A stretch of DNA of 64,000 nt, from the NCBI GenBank assembly GCA_002716385.1, contig PBAX01000027.1:124001-188000 (forward strand), in the 5' to 3' direction. Below, one piece after another: positions 18,223 through 28,257 of the stretch; position 1 is the first letter of the stretch; each line of letters opens with the position of its first letter. Made by a program: the position numbers and the translations under genes. The notes beneath the pieces were generated by a model that did not search any database, had not been told where the DNA came from, and saw only the letters and a list, made by a program, of their open reading frames with translations. Source of the DNA: Phycisphaerae bacterium. Its GTDB lineage: Bacteria > Planctomycetota > Phycisphaerae > Phycisphaerales > SM1A02.

Positions 18223-19890
18223 TCAGACAATCGACAAGAGGGTCTGGATCGTCTCGTCAAGCGTCTCGAGATATCTCGCTGCCGCCTGATACTGGCGTTC
18301 ATACGTCAGGAGGTTGATGGACTCCTCATCCATCGAGACCCCGGAAACGGACTGAACCTGCGCGGACAATCCATCCCTGACCATCGCAGCCGCTCCGTAG
18401 GCCCCCGTTGCACTACCCGTCTTCACCGCCAATGCTCCGACTTCACCCGTCCAGAAGGCGGTCAGGCTCTGACTGCCCAGCGCCTCCACACTCGATTCCC
18501 GAAGACCGGCGATCAACAAGGCAGTGCCCGCCGATCCTTCAACGAGCTCGGAACTCGATGCAACGAGGTTCACATCCGATTCGATAACATGGCAAACCGA
18601 GATCTTGGCGGCACTGGATCCACTGAAGAACGTGTTGATCTCGAGCGCGGCCAGAACACCGGCGTTGTCCTCCGATAGAACGACCTCCTGTCCGGCAGGG
18701 GCCTCGATCTGCAATCGACCGTCGGCCGTGACCGAGACCTCGACGGCTCCGTTCGTCTCCGCTCCGATGGCCTGAGCCAGATCGTCAAGCGACATCGTCG
18801 CCCCATCGACATCGATGCTCCAGGCATCCACGACCTCGCCGGTTTCCGGATCTCGAAGGTTGATGGTGAAGCTTCCGTTGGCAATCGGGAAATCCAGCAG
18901 CTGGTTCAACGGGACGGTCGTATCTTCGACCGCGAGACCACTCTGCAGACTGGTGTAGCCGGAGAGTCCCTGCCCCTGTGAATGAAGGCGATTGACCTGC
19001 CAAATCAATTCACGGGTGAAGGTCTCAAGTGATTCAATTGCGGGGACCACAGTCTCCGACCGCTGTCGAAGCAATCCCCCCAGCACTCCCTGATCCACAT
19101 CAAGAGATGTCCCATCCGACTGGATTCTGATACTGGCTTCTGAGATCCCATGAGTCGAACTCTCGAAATGGGCTTCGATTCCACGAGCCTCGATACCGAG
19201 CACGACCGGTACCGAATCGACCAAGACATCCGCCATTCCGGACTCCTGATGAATCACCACCACATCCATGTACTGCGACAATTCGGTCAGAAGAACTTCT
19301 CTCTCGTCCATCAGCATCGTCTCATCGCCACCGCCTTCGGTGACGATCTGCTCGTTAATCTCCGCGATTCTGGCAAGTAGAGTGTTCACCTGATTGACCG
19401 AACCCTCGATGGACGTGGAGATCTCGGTTCCGAGATCGTGGTACTGGCTGCGCAGATCATTGATCTTGCCCGCCAAGGCAGCTCCCCGCTCGACGATCAG
19501 TGTTCGGAGCGATGTATCGGAGGGGGTGTTGGCGAGATTCGAGAAGGCATTGAAGAACTCATCCAGAGCGGATGACAGATCCGTGTCACCAAGCTCGTTC
19601 TGCATAGCCTCGATGGCACCCAGGAACTTCTGGTCGATCGATGCCCCTGCCTCCCGGCTGATCGCATCCCTGAATCTCGCCTGGAGCGCCAGATCGATCT
19701 CGCGTCGAGCGGCGCTGAACGTGACACCCTGACCAAGCCCCTCCGCACCCTTGAGTGCAGACAGGTGGATCGTACGACGTGAATATCCGGGCGTAACGGC
19801 ATTGGCCATGTTGTTGCCAGCAACTCGCATGGCCAGCTGTGACGTGAGCAAGGCGGAACGACCGATCTCAAAGGCCCCATGAAGACTCAT
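18223..19890 (-). CDS. flgK: Flagellar hook-associated protein FlgK
   Basis: ALLTSQLAMRVAGNNMANAVTPGYSRRTIHL ... GVSMDEESINLLTYERQYQAAARYLETLDETIQTLLSI. Confidence 0.95.
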   Translation of the reverse strand: MSLHGAFEIGRSALLTSQLAMRVAGNNMANAVTPGYSRRTIHLSALKGAEGLGQGVTFSAARREIDLALQARFRDAISREAGASIDQKFLGAIEAMQNELGDTDLSSALDEFFNAFSNLANTPSDTSLRTLIVERGAALAGKINDLRSQYHDLGTEISTSIEGSVNQVNTLLARIAEINEQIVTEGGGDETMLMDEREVLLTELSQYMDVVVIHQESGMADVLVDSVPVVLGIEARGIEAHFESSTHGISEASIRIQSDGTSLDVDQGVLGGLLRQRSETVVPAIESLETFTRELIWQVNRLHSQGQGLSGYTSLQSGLAVEDTTVPLNQLLDFPIANGSFTINLRDPETGEVVDAWSIDVDGATMSLDDLAQAIGAETNGAVEVSVTADGRLQIEAPAGQEVVLSEDNAGVLAALEINTFFSGSSAAKISVCHVIESDVNLVASSSELVEGSAGTALLIAGLRESSVEALGSQSLTAFWTGEVGALAVKTGSATGAYGAAAMVRDGLSAQVQSVSGVSMDEESINLLTYERQYQAAARYLETLDETIQTLLSIV

Positions 19891-19937
19891 AGCGATACTC
19901 CATCACAGATCATTTTTTCAACCATCGTCATTCGCTC

Positions 19938-20465
19938 CTACCGCCTGATGTCAACCGTTGCATTGAGAATCTCAGGCGAGTCGATCCGGCCTCGTCGTCC
20001 ATAGGTCGTGGCCCCATTGGCGAGACTGGAATTGACCGCCTGAATGACGCCCCCGAGATGTCTACAGAGCGTCGTCGCCGCCGCACGCAGGACCGAACTT
20101 CTTCGACCCGTTTCCTCCGCGAGTACCCGAAGCTGATCGACGACCGGTTCGATTCTCTGCTGCAGGCTCTGTGGCAGAAGACGACAGATATCTCTGGTCC
20201 GCAAGGCCGGTTCGTCCTTCAGTCCCGGACCAAGCACCTCCTTGAGTCTCCGTACCTGATTCACACGATGTCGCTCCAGTTCATGAAGTCTGGCCGCGAT
20301 CACTCTCTCATCACGACATATGTCGAGCAGAAGCGACACGTCGGCGGAACGCACGGCGGCTTCGCCCTGCCCGATGTGATCCAGAAGCCGCCTGAAATCG
20401 GCTGCTTGAGCTTCCAGGATCTCCACGAGTGAATCGACCTGCGTTGATAAGGATTCCTCGATCAT
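19938..20465 (-). CDS. FlgN-like flagellar chaperone
   Basis: Coiled-coil ~175 aa protein between flgK and flgJ; 4-nt overlap with upstream gene; context-based. Confidence 0.65.
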   Translation of the reverse strand: MIEESLSTQVDSLVEILEAQAADFRRLLDHIGQGEAAVRSADVSLLLDICRDERVIAARLHELERHRVNQVRRLKEVLGPGLKDEPALRTRDICRLLPQSLQQRIEPVVDQLRVLAEETGRRSSVLRAAATTLCRHLGGVIQAVNSSLANGATTYGRRGRIDSPEILNATVDIRR

Positions 20466-20830
20466 GCGGTCAACTCCACTGTTCCGGCTCTTGAAGTCAA
20501 TTGGTTCGTCAAGGACTCAACCAGTCCGAAATTGGCACTCGACACAATCCGATCGGAAAGGTGGCGGTTGAGCAGCGGCATGAAGCGTTCCTCGACGGGC
20601 CCCGGGGCGAATGGGCCTTCGCGGAAGCGGGACTTCATCATCGAATCGAGAATCGGCTGAACCAGCGACGTCGCGACAAGCTGCTGGGCCGCTTCGTTGA
20701 TCTGCTGCTCCCTCGAACCACCACCGACTCGAGCGATCGCCGAAGCGAATGCGGGCGCTCGCTCCATCATTACCGACGTGGTGTCGGCACCGGTTGTGAC
20801 GAGGCCTGACTGGATGCTCGAAGTCATCAT
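20462..20830 (-). CDS. flgJ: FlgJ N-terminal-like rod-binding protein
   Basis: AAQQLVATSLVQPILDSMMKSRFREGPFAPGPVEERFMPLLNRHLSDRIV; 4-nt overlaps with neighbours. Confidence 0.75.
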   Translation of the reverse strand: MMTSSIQSGLVTTGADTTSVMMERAPAFASAIARVGGGSREQQINEAAQQLVATSLVQPILDSMMKSRFREGPFAPGPVEERFMPLLNRHLSDRIVSSANFGLVESLTNQLTSRAGTVELTA

Positions 20831-21939
20831 TCGTGAATGATCTCCGCGTGCAGTGCTCCACTTCTCTTGAGTTCGTAGATGATCTCGATCTGATCGGCGA
20901 CTGGTACATTGAACTGCCTCAGAGCCTCCAGAAGCGTGTTGAGATGAGTCGAGGAAGTCTCGGTCCTCGGTGATTTTTCAGCATTGATTGAAAGCCAAGT
21001 GCTCTGTGTCATCTGAGGCGCCAATGCCGAAGGCTCTGGCTCCGGTGTCATGGTCGTGATGGTCAGGCCCGCATGCGAGATGGCGACCGGTCCGATTTCC
21101 ACATCACTGGTCACGAGAATGGTTCCCGTCTTTTCATTGACGACGATTCTTGCTTCCGTCTCGATCAACGAGGGATCTACGGGAATGCTCATCAGCGCCG
21201 CGATGAAACGAGCTGGTGACGTACGCTCCGATGTGGGGACCATCACCTGAACACTGACCGCGTTCTCAGCCACTGCGAGATGTTCCACACCGCTGAAATC
21301 GAGGGCCGAATTGACCAGATCGGAGATTCTGGCCGCCATGGGGTAGCCGGCATACTGATCCTTGATCACCAGCTGGAGCCTTCCGTTCGAATCAACTGGA
21401 TTGCGTTTGATGTCCCGTATGACCTGACCACCTCCACGGACTCTTCCACTGGTGAGATCCTCACCTTCGATGATGATGGGACCGCTGGCGAATGCCATGA
21501 TCGGAGGATTGTCCTTGTGAGGGCGAGGCAATCTCAATGGGGAGAAGACCAGTCTTCCTCCAGAGAGACTTTCGGCATTGAAGAGTGTGTCGACGGACAC
21601 ATCGAGACGGGTTCCATCCATGGCACCGACGGCTGGAATCTCCATCTGGACCATGACGATCGCGAATGCCCCGGCCTTGGACAGCTCGTTGAGTCCACCG
21701 ACTGGGTCGCCCAGATTGGCGAGCAATTCGGCATAGGGGCGAACTGCTACGAAGGAATCCTTTGAGGTGTCACCCGTATCGTCCAGACCAACCACGATCC
21801 CCAGACCCTGAAGGACCACTCGATCATGCCCCCTCAGCCGGATGAGGTCCTGAAGTGATGTCGCACCGGCAGATCCTGCGCAGAGCGCAATTGTGACCAC
21901 GACTCCAAACACGCCACACCAGCTTGAACAGCCTCGCAT
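20827..21939 (-). CDS. flgI: Flagellar P-ring protein FlgI
   Basis: TSLQDLIRLRGHDRVVLQGLGIVVGLDDTGDTSKD...; start set at 21939 because AGGAG precedes it and the candidate sigma-54 site at 21991-22007 lies upstream. Confidence 0.93.
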   Translation of the reverse strand: MRGCSSWCGVFGVVVTIALCAGSAGATSLQDLIRLRGHDRVVLQGLGIVVGLDDTGDTSKDSFVAVRPYAELLANLGDPVGGLNELSKAGAFAIVMVQMEIPAVGAMDGTRLDVSVDTLFNAESLSGGRLVFSPLRLPRPHKDNPPIMAFASGPIIIEGEDLTSGRVRGGGQVIRDIKRNPVDSNGRLQLVIKDQYAGYPMAARISDLVNSALDFSGVEHLAVAENAVSVQVMVPTSERTSPARFIAALMSIPVDPSLIETEARIVVNEKTGTILVTSDVEIGPVAISHAGLTITTMTPEPEPSALAPQMTQSTWLSINAEKSPRTETSSTHLNTLLEALRQFNVPVADQIEIIYELKRSGALHAEIIHE

Positions 21940-21990
21940 AAGCGATCTCCTGGATTCTCTCCGCATTTCAAGCGGATCCAGCAGACCATG

Positions 21991-22007
21991 AAGCAAATTC
22001 CCTGCCA
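21991..22007 (-). promoter_or_regulatory. Candidate sigma-54 (-24/-12) promoter of flgI operon
   Basis: Minus strand TGGCAGGGAATTTGCTT vs TGGCACGNNNNTTGCW: one mismatch, exact GG-N10-GC spacing. Confidence 0.75.
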
Positions 22008-22086
22008 GCATTTTCAATCGGGGTGAAATGACGGTTCCACCCCCGCTGGTTGACAAGTAGCCTGGTTCTCAGTCACCTATCCGTAT

Positions 22087-23052
22087 ATGAGCCACACGTA
22101 CCTGATCCCATTGGCCCTGATTCTGGCCGGCTGCAGCCCCAATCGCTCGATTGAGGTGCCGACGGCCCCTTCCACGCGTCCCGAGGCGATGGCCAGATCC
22201 ACCCCTGCTGAGGAGAGGCCATTGGCAGCGATCGATCGTGATCCCGTCACGCTTCTGGCGATGAGGGAACGGCTGCTGGAGGCTGCCGGTGGTGAAGTCC
22301 TTCGGGAAATTCGACTGGAGCAAGCACTCCAGCAGAAACTGGACGAGCAGGGTATTGAAATCGGTGACGAGGCCATTCAGGCGGAAGAAGACAGACTACT
22401 GCTTGAACTCAACGAAGATCCGGATACCGCGACCCAGCTCCTGGAAGCCGTTCGAGCATCACAGGGACTGGGTGACGTTCGATATCGAGGCCTCCTCTGG
22501 AGAAATGCCGCCTTGAGGGCATTGGTTCAGGAGAAGGTTCAGGTCGATGTCGAGACCATGCAACTGCTCTGGAAGATCACGCATGGACCGAAACTTCGAA
22601 CCCGCATCATTGTCGTGAATTCCTTCTCGAGAGCTGCCATGATCGTGCAGGAACTCCAGAGCGGTGGGGATTTCACGAGACTCGCCGTTGACTGGTCAAT
22701 CGACTCAAGTCGGGACCGCGGTGGCCTGCTGGAACCCTTCAGCATGGCCGATCCAAGCTATCCACTGGCACTGAGAAAGGCATTCGACGATCTGGAACCA
22801 GGCGAATACACGAATGCCGTCCTGCTTGGAGACCGGTATCTGGTTGGCCGACTGGAAGAAAGAATTCCCGCGGACGGAACTGCCTACGATTCAATCGAGA
22901 ATCGTCTCCGCTCACAAGCCCGTATCGCCCAAGAACGCATGTTGATGCAGGAAGAGGCCTATCGTCTGAGAAACCAGCCCAAGATGCGTATATTCGATGG
23001 CACACTAGAGACCTCATTCCAGGACACGGCACCCAAACGCGACGAACCCTGA
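22087..23052 (+). CDS. PpiC/SurA-type peptidylprolyl isomerase-like lipoprotein
   Basis: Lipobox-like IPLALILAGCS; RTRIIVVNSFSRAAMIVQELQSGGDFTRLAVDWSIDSSRDRGGLLEPFS rotamase-like region. Confidence 0.7.
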   Translation: MSHTYLIPLALILAGCSPNRSIEVPTAPSTRPEAMARSTPAEERPLAAIDRDPVTLLAMRERLLEAAGGEVLREIRLEQALQQKLDEQGIEIGDEAIQAEEDRLLLELNEDPDTATQLLEAVRASQGLGDVRYRGLLWRNAALRALVQEKVQVDVETMQLLWKITHGPKLRTRIIVVNSFSRAAMIVQELQSGGDFTRLAVDWSIDSSRDRGGLLEPFSMADPSYPLALRKAFDDLEPGEYTNAVLLGDRYLVGRLEERIPADGTAYDSIENRLRSQARIAQERMLMQEEAYRLRNQPKMRIFDGTLETSFQDTAPKRDEP

Positions 23053-23054
23053 GC

Positions 23055-24008
23055 ATGCCGACTGATACATCCAAGAATTCGAGCATCGATCCGAAGAGCG
23101 GTCCCCCTGCTGTTCAAACACGATCGATCTGCATGGAATACAAATCCGGCTCGAACAATCGACGCGCACTGGACCATCTGGACCTATCGATTCCGAGCGG
23201 CGAATGGGTCGCTCTTCTGGGACCGAATGGATCTGGCAAGTCGACACTCCTGAGCATCGCATCCGGCCGCACCATCCCGACCAGTGGTGATTGCCAGGTG
23301 ATGGGCAGACAGCTGGTCGATCTTCAGAGGCAATTGATCGGTGTGGTCTTCCAGACAACGGCGCTGGATCCACGCCTGACGGTCATGGAGAACTTGATCG
23401 ATCTCGGCCGCCTGCAGGGAATCGGCAGACACGAAATCCATGATCTTGTGAAACAGGCGCTTGGGGACGGCGGACTCTTGGAACGGGCAGACGATCGGGT
23501 GTCGACTCTGTCCGGAGGTCTCGCCCGAAGGGTCGATCTGGTCAGGGCCATGCTGCATGGACCGCCCCTGCTGCTTCTGGACGAACCGACCACTGGTCTT
23601 GATCCGATCGCACGCGAACAATACATGGAGCATCTCTCGAGAATCCATTTAAGAGGCAGGACGACCATCATCATGAGCACCCATCTCGTCCAGGAAGCGG
23701 AACGAGCCGGCCGAGTGATCATGCTGAATGAGGGCAAATGCATCGCGGATGATGCCCCCTCCGATCTCTGTGAGATGATCGGCAGAAGGATCCTCAAGGT
23801 CTATCAAGCCGACTTCGATCCGCCGGAGGGTGAAGGATGGCGTCGTGTCGACAATGCATGGACGCTTCCGGTCATCGGACATGCCGATCCTGTGGTGGAG
23901 GATCTCCTCGAGCAAGGAGTCGAACTGGCACTCATGAAACCCACCTTGTCGGATGTATTCAGCCGGGTCAGCGGGGTCGGCCTTTCCAAAGCGGTGACTG
24001 CTGGATGA
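23055..24008 (+). CDS. ABC transporter ATP-binding protein
   Basis: Walker A GPNGSGKST, signature LSGGLARRVDL, Walker B LLLLDEPTTGLDP. Confidence 0.95.
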   Translation: MPTDTSKNSSIDPKSGPPAVQTRSICMEYKSGSNNRRALDHLDLSIPSGEWVALLGPNGSGKSTLLSIASGRTIPTSGDCQVMGRQLVDLQRQLIGVVFQTTALDPRLTVMENLIDLGRLQGIGRHEIHDLVKQALGDGGLLERADDRVSTLSGGLARRVDLVRAMLHGPPLLLLDEPTTGLDPIAREQYMEHLSRIHLRGRTTIIMSTHLVQEAERAGRVIMLNEGKCIADDAPSDLCEMIGRRILKVYQADFDPPEGEGWRRVDNAWTLPVIGHADPVVEDLLEQGVELALMKPTLSDVFSRVSGVGLSKAVTAG

Positions 24009-24769
24009 TCACCCGAGCCCCCTCCATCACGACTTCGACCGGAATAATCTGGCGACGGGAGTTGATTCGATTCTGCCGGCAACCTGGACGGATCGTCGCG
24101 GCTATCGGGACATCCGTTCTGATCTGGCTTCTGTTGGGCAGTGGATTCGCAAACAGTCTCGAACCTCAGGTGGCCCCCGATGAATCCATCTCTTTCTCGG
24201 CATGGCTGCTGCCAGGAATGATGACGCTCATCGCAGTCTTCTCATCCATCTTCAGCAGTCTCTCGACCATCGAGGACAGGCAGACTGGATGGCTTCAGGC
24301 GGTACTGGTCTCGCCAGCCCCCCGCAGCTCGATCGCTCTGGGGAGATCGCTTGGAGGCGGAACGGTTGCGTTTCTTCAAGCCGGTGTGATGCTGGCAGCC
24401 ATTCCATTGATCGGGCTGTCCACGGGATTCGAGGGGATCCTGCTGGCCCTGTTCTCACTGGCCATGACCTGCCTTTCCATGTCCGCGATCGGACTCGCCT
24501 TCGCGTGGCGATGCCAGAGCGCCTCCTCGTTCCACAGTGTCATGAATCTCGTCTTCATGCCCATGTGGCTTCTCTCGGGATCGATCTTTCCGATCGATGG
24601 CTCCTCGACGTGGCTTTCAGTCGTCGCTTGGTGCAATCCACTCACATGGTGCACCACCGCCATGCGGACATCGCTGACCGGATCTCCCGACTGGAGCATG
24701 ATCGGGCTCTCCGCGGCTGTTTCGATCGTGACGATCGGGATAGCCACTCTTGTCATCTCCAGACGATGA
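24005..24769 (+). CDS. ABC-2 type transporter permease
   Basis: ATGA overlap with the ATPase gene; multi-TM protein with MPMWLLSGSIFPIDG. Confidence 0.9.
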   Translation: MITRAPSITTSTGIIWRRELIRFCRQPGRIVAAIGTSVLIWLLLGSGFANSLEPQVAPDESISFSAWLLPGMMTLIAVFSSIFSSLSTIEDRQTGWLQAVLVSPAPRSSIALGRSLGGGTVAFLQAGVMLAAIPLIGLSTGFEGILLALFSLAMTCLSMSAIGLAFAWRCQSASSFHSVMNLVFMPMWLLSGSIFPIDGSSTWLSVVAWCNPLTWCTTAMRTSLTGSPDWSMIGLSAAVSIVTIGIATLVISRR

Positions 24770-25897
24770 TCAGGTACGCATCCAGGCGAATCGGGCCAGT
24801 CCGAGTGGAAGCAGCACGACCAGTGGCACGAATGCGCTGACCATCGGAGACAGCCCGGGTATGGGAACCAGCATGAAGGCCGCAGCGGTTATGTAGAGCG
24901 GCAGGACGACACCGGCGCAGACGACTGATCTCTGGACCAGTCCGACCGGATAGCGATCCAGAAAGAATGGCAGAGCGATCAGCAATATCAGGATATTCAC
25001 GGCGACGATGACGAATCGGCTCCACAGACTTCGCCGCAGGGAATCCGACTCACGTGTCTCCGAACCATCAAGCAACGTGTTGATCTGCGCCACCGACAGC
25101 ATCCCGGCCAATGCACCATGCCGACGCATCAGCAGCAAGCGAGGCGACAAATCCGTCTCGACCGCCTCGATGACCTCCGGTCTTCCTGCACGAGCCACTT
25201 CACCCTCAGGCCGCTCCAACGAGGTCGCGATGCCGTTGTGCAGAATCCATGCTTCCGCATTCTCGTCCCAATCCGCGTGCTCGGCCCGGATTCGACGAAC
25301 CGCCAGGCCATTGGCCGTGCGCTCGATGAAATTGGGTTGAGTGAGTCGCTCGTTGATCGGATCGAAATCCGATGCCTGCAGCAGCCGTCTGCTCGAATCC
25401 ACAGTGATCGGTATGGGGAACGATCGGACACCCGCCTGCCCGGCCTGTTCGTGGGTTCGCAGCAGCAGAGGCGCCATGTGTGGCATCACCAGCTCCTGAT
25501 TCAGAATCTGGATGCAGCCGAGACCGCCGGTGACGACGAGAATCGGGATCGTGATTCTCTGGAGATTCCAGCCACTGGCCAGCAGAGCGACCAGTTCACG
25601 ATGCCGACTCATCTGGGCAATCGTGAAGGCGGTGGCACCGATTACGAGAATCCCCCAAAGCCATGCGTAGAACTGGAAAAGCTGGGGCAGTTGATAGCCA
25701 AGCGCGAGCATGGTTGACGCCATCACTCTCCTGAAACTGCCGGCATCCTCGGGCAGCGATCTGGAGGCCGCCTCGGAAAAAGCGTCGAGATTCAACATGA
25801 CGTCGATGACGACGGCAAAGAGATATAGCAGCAGAAACAGTAGGACGAAGTTCCCGAGCATTCGAATCGCGATGTGTCGATCGATTCTGGTCATCAT
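24770..25897 (-). CDS. LptF/LptG family permease (LptG-like)
   Basis: MTRIDRHIAIRMLGNFVLLFLLLYLFAVVIDVMLNLDAF; YRYI/YR-type permease architecture; paired with the next gene. Confidence 0.8.
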   Translation of the reverse strand: MMTRIDRHIAIRMLGNFVLLFLLLYLFAVVIDVMLNLDAFSEAASRSLPEDAGSFRRVMASTMLALGYQLPQLFQFYAWLWGILVIGATAFTIAQMSRHRELVALLASGWNLQRITIPILVVTGGLGCIQILNQELVMPHMAPLLLRTHEQAGQAGVRSFPIPITVDSSRRLLQASDFDPINERLTQPNFIERTANGLAVRRIRAEHADWDENAEAWILHNGIATSLERPEGEVARAGRPEVIEAVETDLSPRLLLMRRHGALAGMLSVAQINTLLDGSETRESDSLRRSLWSRFVIVAVNILILLIALPFFLDRYPVGLVQRSVVCAGVVLPLYITAAAFMLVPIPGLSPMVSAFVPLVVLLPLGLARFAWMRT

Positions 25898-27517
25898 TCA
25901 GTTCCTTGAAACTCGTGAATAGATGAACAGGATCATGATGAGCAGGATGCCGTTGCCCGACCAGGAAACGATTGTTCCACTTACGAGATCGTCATCGCGG
26001 ATCATACCGGTGCCACTGGCGATCAAGATCAGATCAAGCAGTGCAGGGAAGAACGCCCAGATGTAGACACCAAGCGGTGGAAGGTTGCGAAGCAGAACCG
26101 CCAGAATCGCACCCAGCATCAGCAGCAGGAGAGCCGTGACCGACAAGGTGGATCGCCTGACGACCTGAGCATCGATCTGACCCAGCAACTCACGGATTCG
26201 GAACTCCACGTATCCGATTCCAGCAGCCACGATTCCCGACTGGGACTGCACCTGACGGGCATAGTTCATGGCCTCCGCCAGAGGCATGTCCCGTGCGAGT
26301 TCCCTAACATCACCCGAGGCGTCCAGTCCGGTTATGACCAGCTTCTCCCGCAGATTTGGACGTAGCGGCACATCAAGCGATTCAACCCGGACATCCCCGA
26401 GTTCGAGTGTGAAACCAGTGTCGCTGCCCAGCATCTCCTGACGATCGAGTCGAACCGTGCCTGCGGTGAACCGACGGCTTGGGAGATCGTCCACGACTTC
26501 GGTGATGACGATGCCGGAACCATCGTCCTTGAGCAGCATCCCGTCGAATGCCTTGTCAGCCTCGATGTCGTATCGCCGGCTGATGGGACCACTCTTGGCG
26601 ATTGAGACGAAGCCTTCGGAAGCCAGTTTTTCGTTGAGCGATCCCGACACCTGGAAATCATTGAGAAACTTGAGCAGCTGAACTCGAGCATCTTCTACGA
26701 GAACGGCACGTTCAGGATGCATTCGGGCATCACTGAGCTCGGTCAGGGTGAGATGCTCGGGATCGCTCCTGTCCGGTCGTGGAATGGGAATCGCATGAGT
26801 GGGCTCGATGCGAGGCGAGCCTCGGAGGCTGTTGGATCTGGCATCCCAGGCAACCGTGTCCTCCATGGCCAGCTTCAGAAGCGAGACTCGATCGAGATGA
26901 TACAGATCGATCACGGCCCCGGCGGCGGTCACGTCACTCGTCGACATGCCCTGTCCATCGATTTTCGACGCCACGACCCTGCGAAGCAGGAACCGCTCGT
27001 CCGCTCCAGTTTCCGGATTCTCGACCTCCTCGAAATCCTCGGCGTAGATCTGCAGTTCGTTGAACTCGAACGGAACACCGCGATCGATCGAGGTCGCGAT
27101 CAACTGCTTGACATCGCCGGCCAACGTCGCCGCCATGAGCCCGAAGAACCTCGGGATGACCGTCTGCGTCAGGATGATCATGATCAGCATGATCGCCAGA
27201 CCCAATCCGAGGACCGGCGCGAAGATGCTTCGATAGCTCATGCCACTGGCCGCCATCGCGAGGATCTCGTTGTCCGTCACGAAGCGGTGCAATGTGAGCG
27301 TGGCGGCAAAGCCCGCCGCAAACGGCAATGCATACTGCAGCATCGGGATCATCGCGAGCCCGACGAACTTGATCGCCTGAGCCGGCGTCAGGATCGTGTC
27401 CCCAGCAAGCGGCTTGATCACAGCCCCGAAGGCAATGATGGTGACCAGAATCGCGGTCGTGAGGAGAACCTGCCGAAGCAGTTCACCGAGGATGTAACGG
27501 TAAAGCCGCCACGGCAT
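25898..27517 (-). CDS. LptF/LptG family permease (LptF-like)
   Basis: MPWRLYRYILGELLRQVLLTTAILVTIIAFGAVIKPL; start trimmed to 27517. Confidence 0.8.
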   Translation of the reverse strand: MPWRLYRYILGELLRQVLLTTAILVTIIAFGAVIKPLAGDTILTPAQAIKFVGLAMIPMLQYALPFAAGFAATLTLHRFVTDNEILAMAASGMSYRSIFAPVLGLGLAIMLIMIILTQTVIPRFFGLMAATLAGDVKQLIATSIDRGVPFEFNELQIYAEDFEEVENPETGADERFLLRRVVASKIDGQGMSTSDVTAAGAVIDLYHLDRVSLLKLAMEDTVAWDARSNSLRGSPRIEPTHAIPIPRPDRSDPEHLTLTELSDARMHPERAVLVEDARVQLLKFLNDFQVSGSLNEKLASEGFVSIAKSGPISRRYDIEADKAFDGMLLKDDGSGIVITEVVDDLPSRRFTAGTVRLDRQEMLGSDTGFTLELGDVRVESLDVPLRPNLREKLVITGLDASGDVRELARDMPLAEAMNYARQVQSQSGIVAAGIGYVEFRIRELLGQIDAQVVRRSTLSVTALLLLMLGAILAVLLRNLPPLGVYIWAFFPALLDLILIASGTGMIRDDDLVSGTIVSWSGNGILLIMILFIYSRVSRN

Positions 27518-27678
27518 CGTTGCATTATCGCCCGTTGGGGCCCTCGAAATCCAACCGGATCCCGATCGGCCCCTTTCAGCCCCCGTTCGGAGGCCCTTCA
27601 GGGCCACTTTTCACTCAGGTCCGGTTGTAGGGACTGAAGGGGTCTGAGAGGGGCTTCGGATCGGCCAATCGGCATGAT

Positions 27679-28257
27679 TTGATTCAGGAAGGTGGTTGGA
27701 TGGTCGAAGAAATCGCCCGGGGATGGTGCATCTCCACCATCTGCCACTGGAGCTCAATCTTGACACGCCGCGATTCCTTCAAACCCGGACCAGCACTCGG
27801 GAGAGTCCCTCGCCCCACCCGAAGGGGACTGACACTCTTCGAGTCGTTGATCGCCATAGGACTGCTTGTGGCCACGGTCACCGCGGTCATGTCCGCGTTG
27901 GCGGCTGGCAGACAGCACTCCAATGTTGCCCGACTCTCGATGTCGGCTGGTCTGGCCGTGGAAATGCTCATGGCGCGAGTCACCTCGACGGCCCACACCA
28001 GCGATGGCTGGTTGAATCTTCCCAACTGGCAGGGATACCGGGAAATGCCCGGCGCCATAGAGGCGGGTTCGGGAGTCCGGCTCTCTGACGACTATCAAAG
28101 GCTGGAACTCACCGTCGAACTCGCTGAGAGTCGACACGACATTCCGTCCCTGGCTGTCAGGATCGATGGCCGGGATGTTCAGGTGACGGCCAGAAACGAA
28201 TCGGGAGAGACGCTCGCTCAGATAGTCCGCTTCATTCCGGAGCCATCAACACCATGA
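27679..28257 (+). CDS. Pseudopilin-like protein (GspI/PilV-like)
   Basis: TRRGLTLFESLIAIGLLVATVTAVMSALAAGRQ prepilin cleavage signal; exact start uncertain. Confidence 0.75.
   Translation: MIQEGGWMVEEIARGWCISTICHWSSILTRRDSFKPGPALGRVPRPTRRGLTLFESLIAIGLLVATVTAVMSALAAGRQHSNVARLSMSAGLAVEMLMARVTSTAHTSDGWLNLPNWQGYREMPGAIEAGSGVRLSDDYQRLELTVELAESRHDIPSLAVRIDGRDVQVTARNESGETLAQIVRFIPEPSTP

Noticed and set aside
26717-27637. 306-aa ORF antisense to the LptF-like gene
   Set aside because: Mirror frame, Arg/His-rich, no recognisable domain
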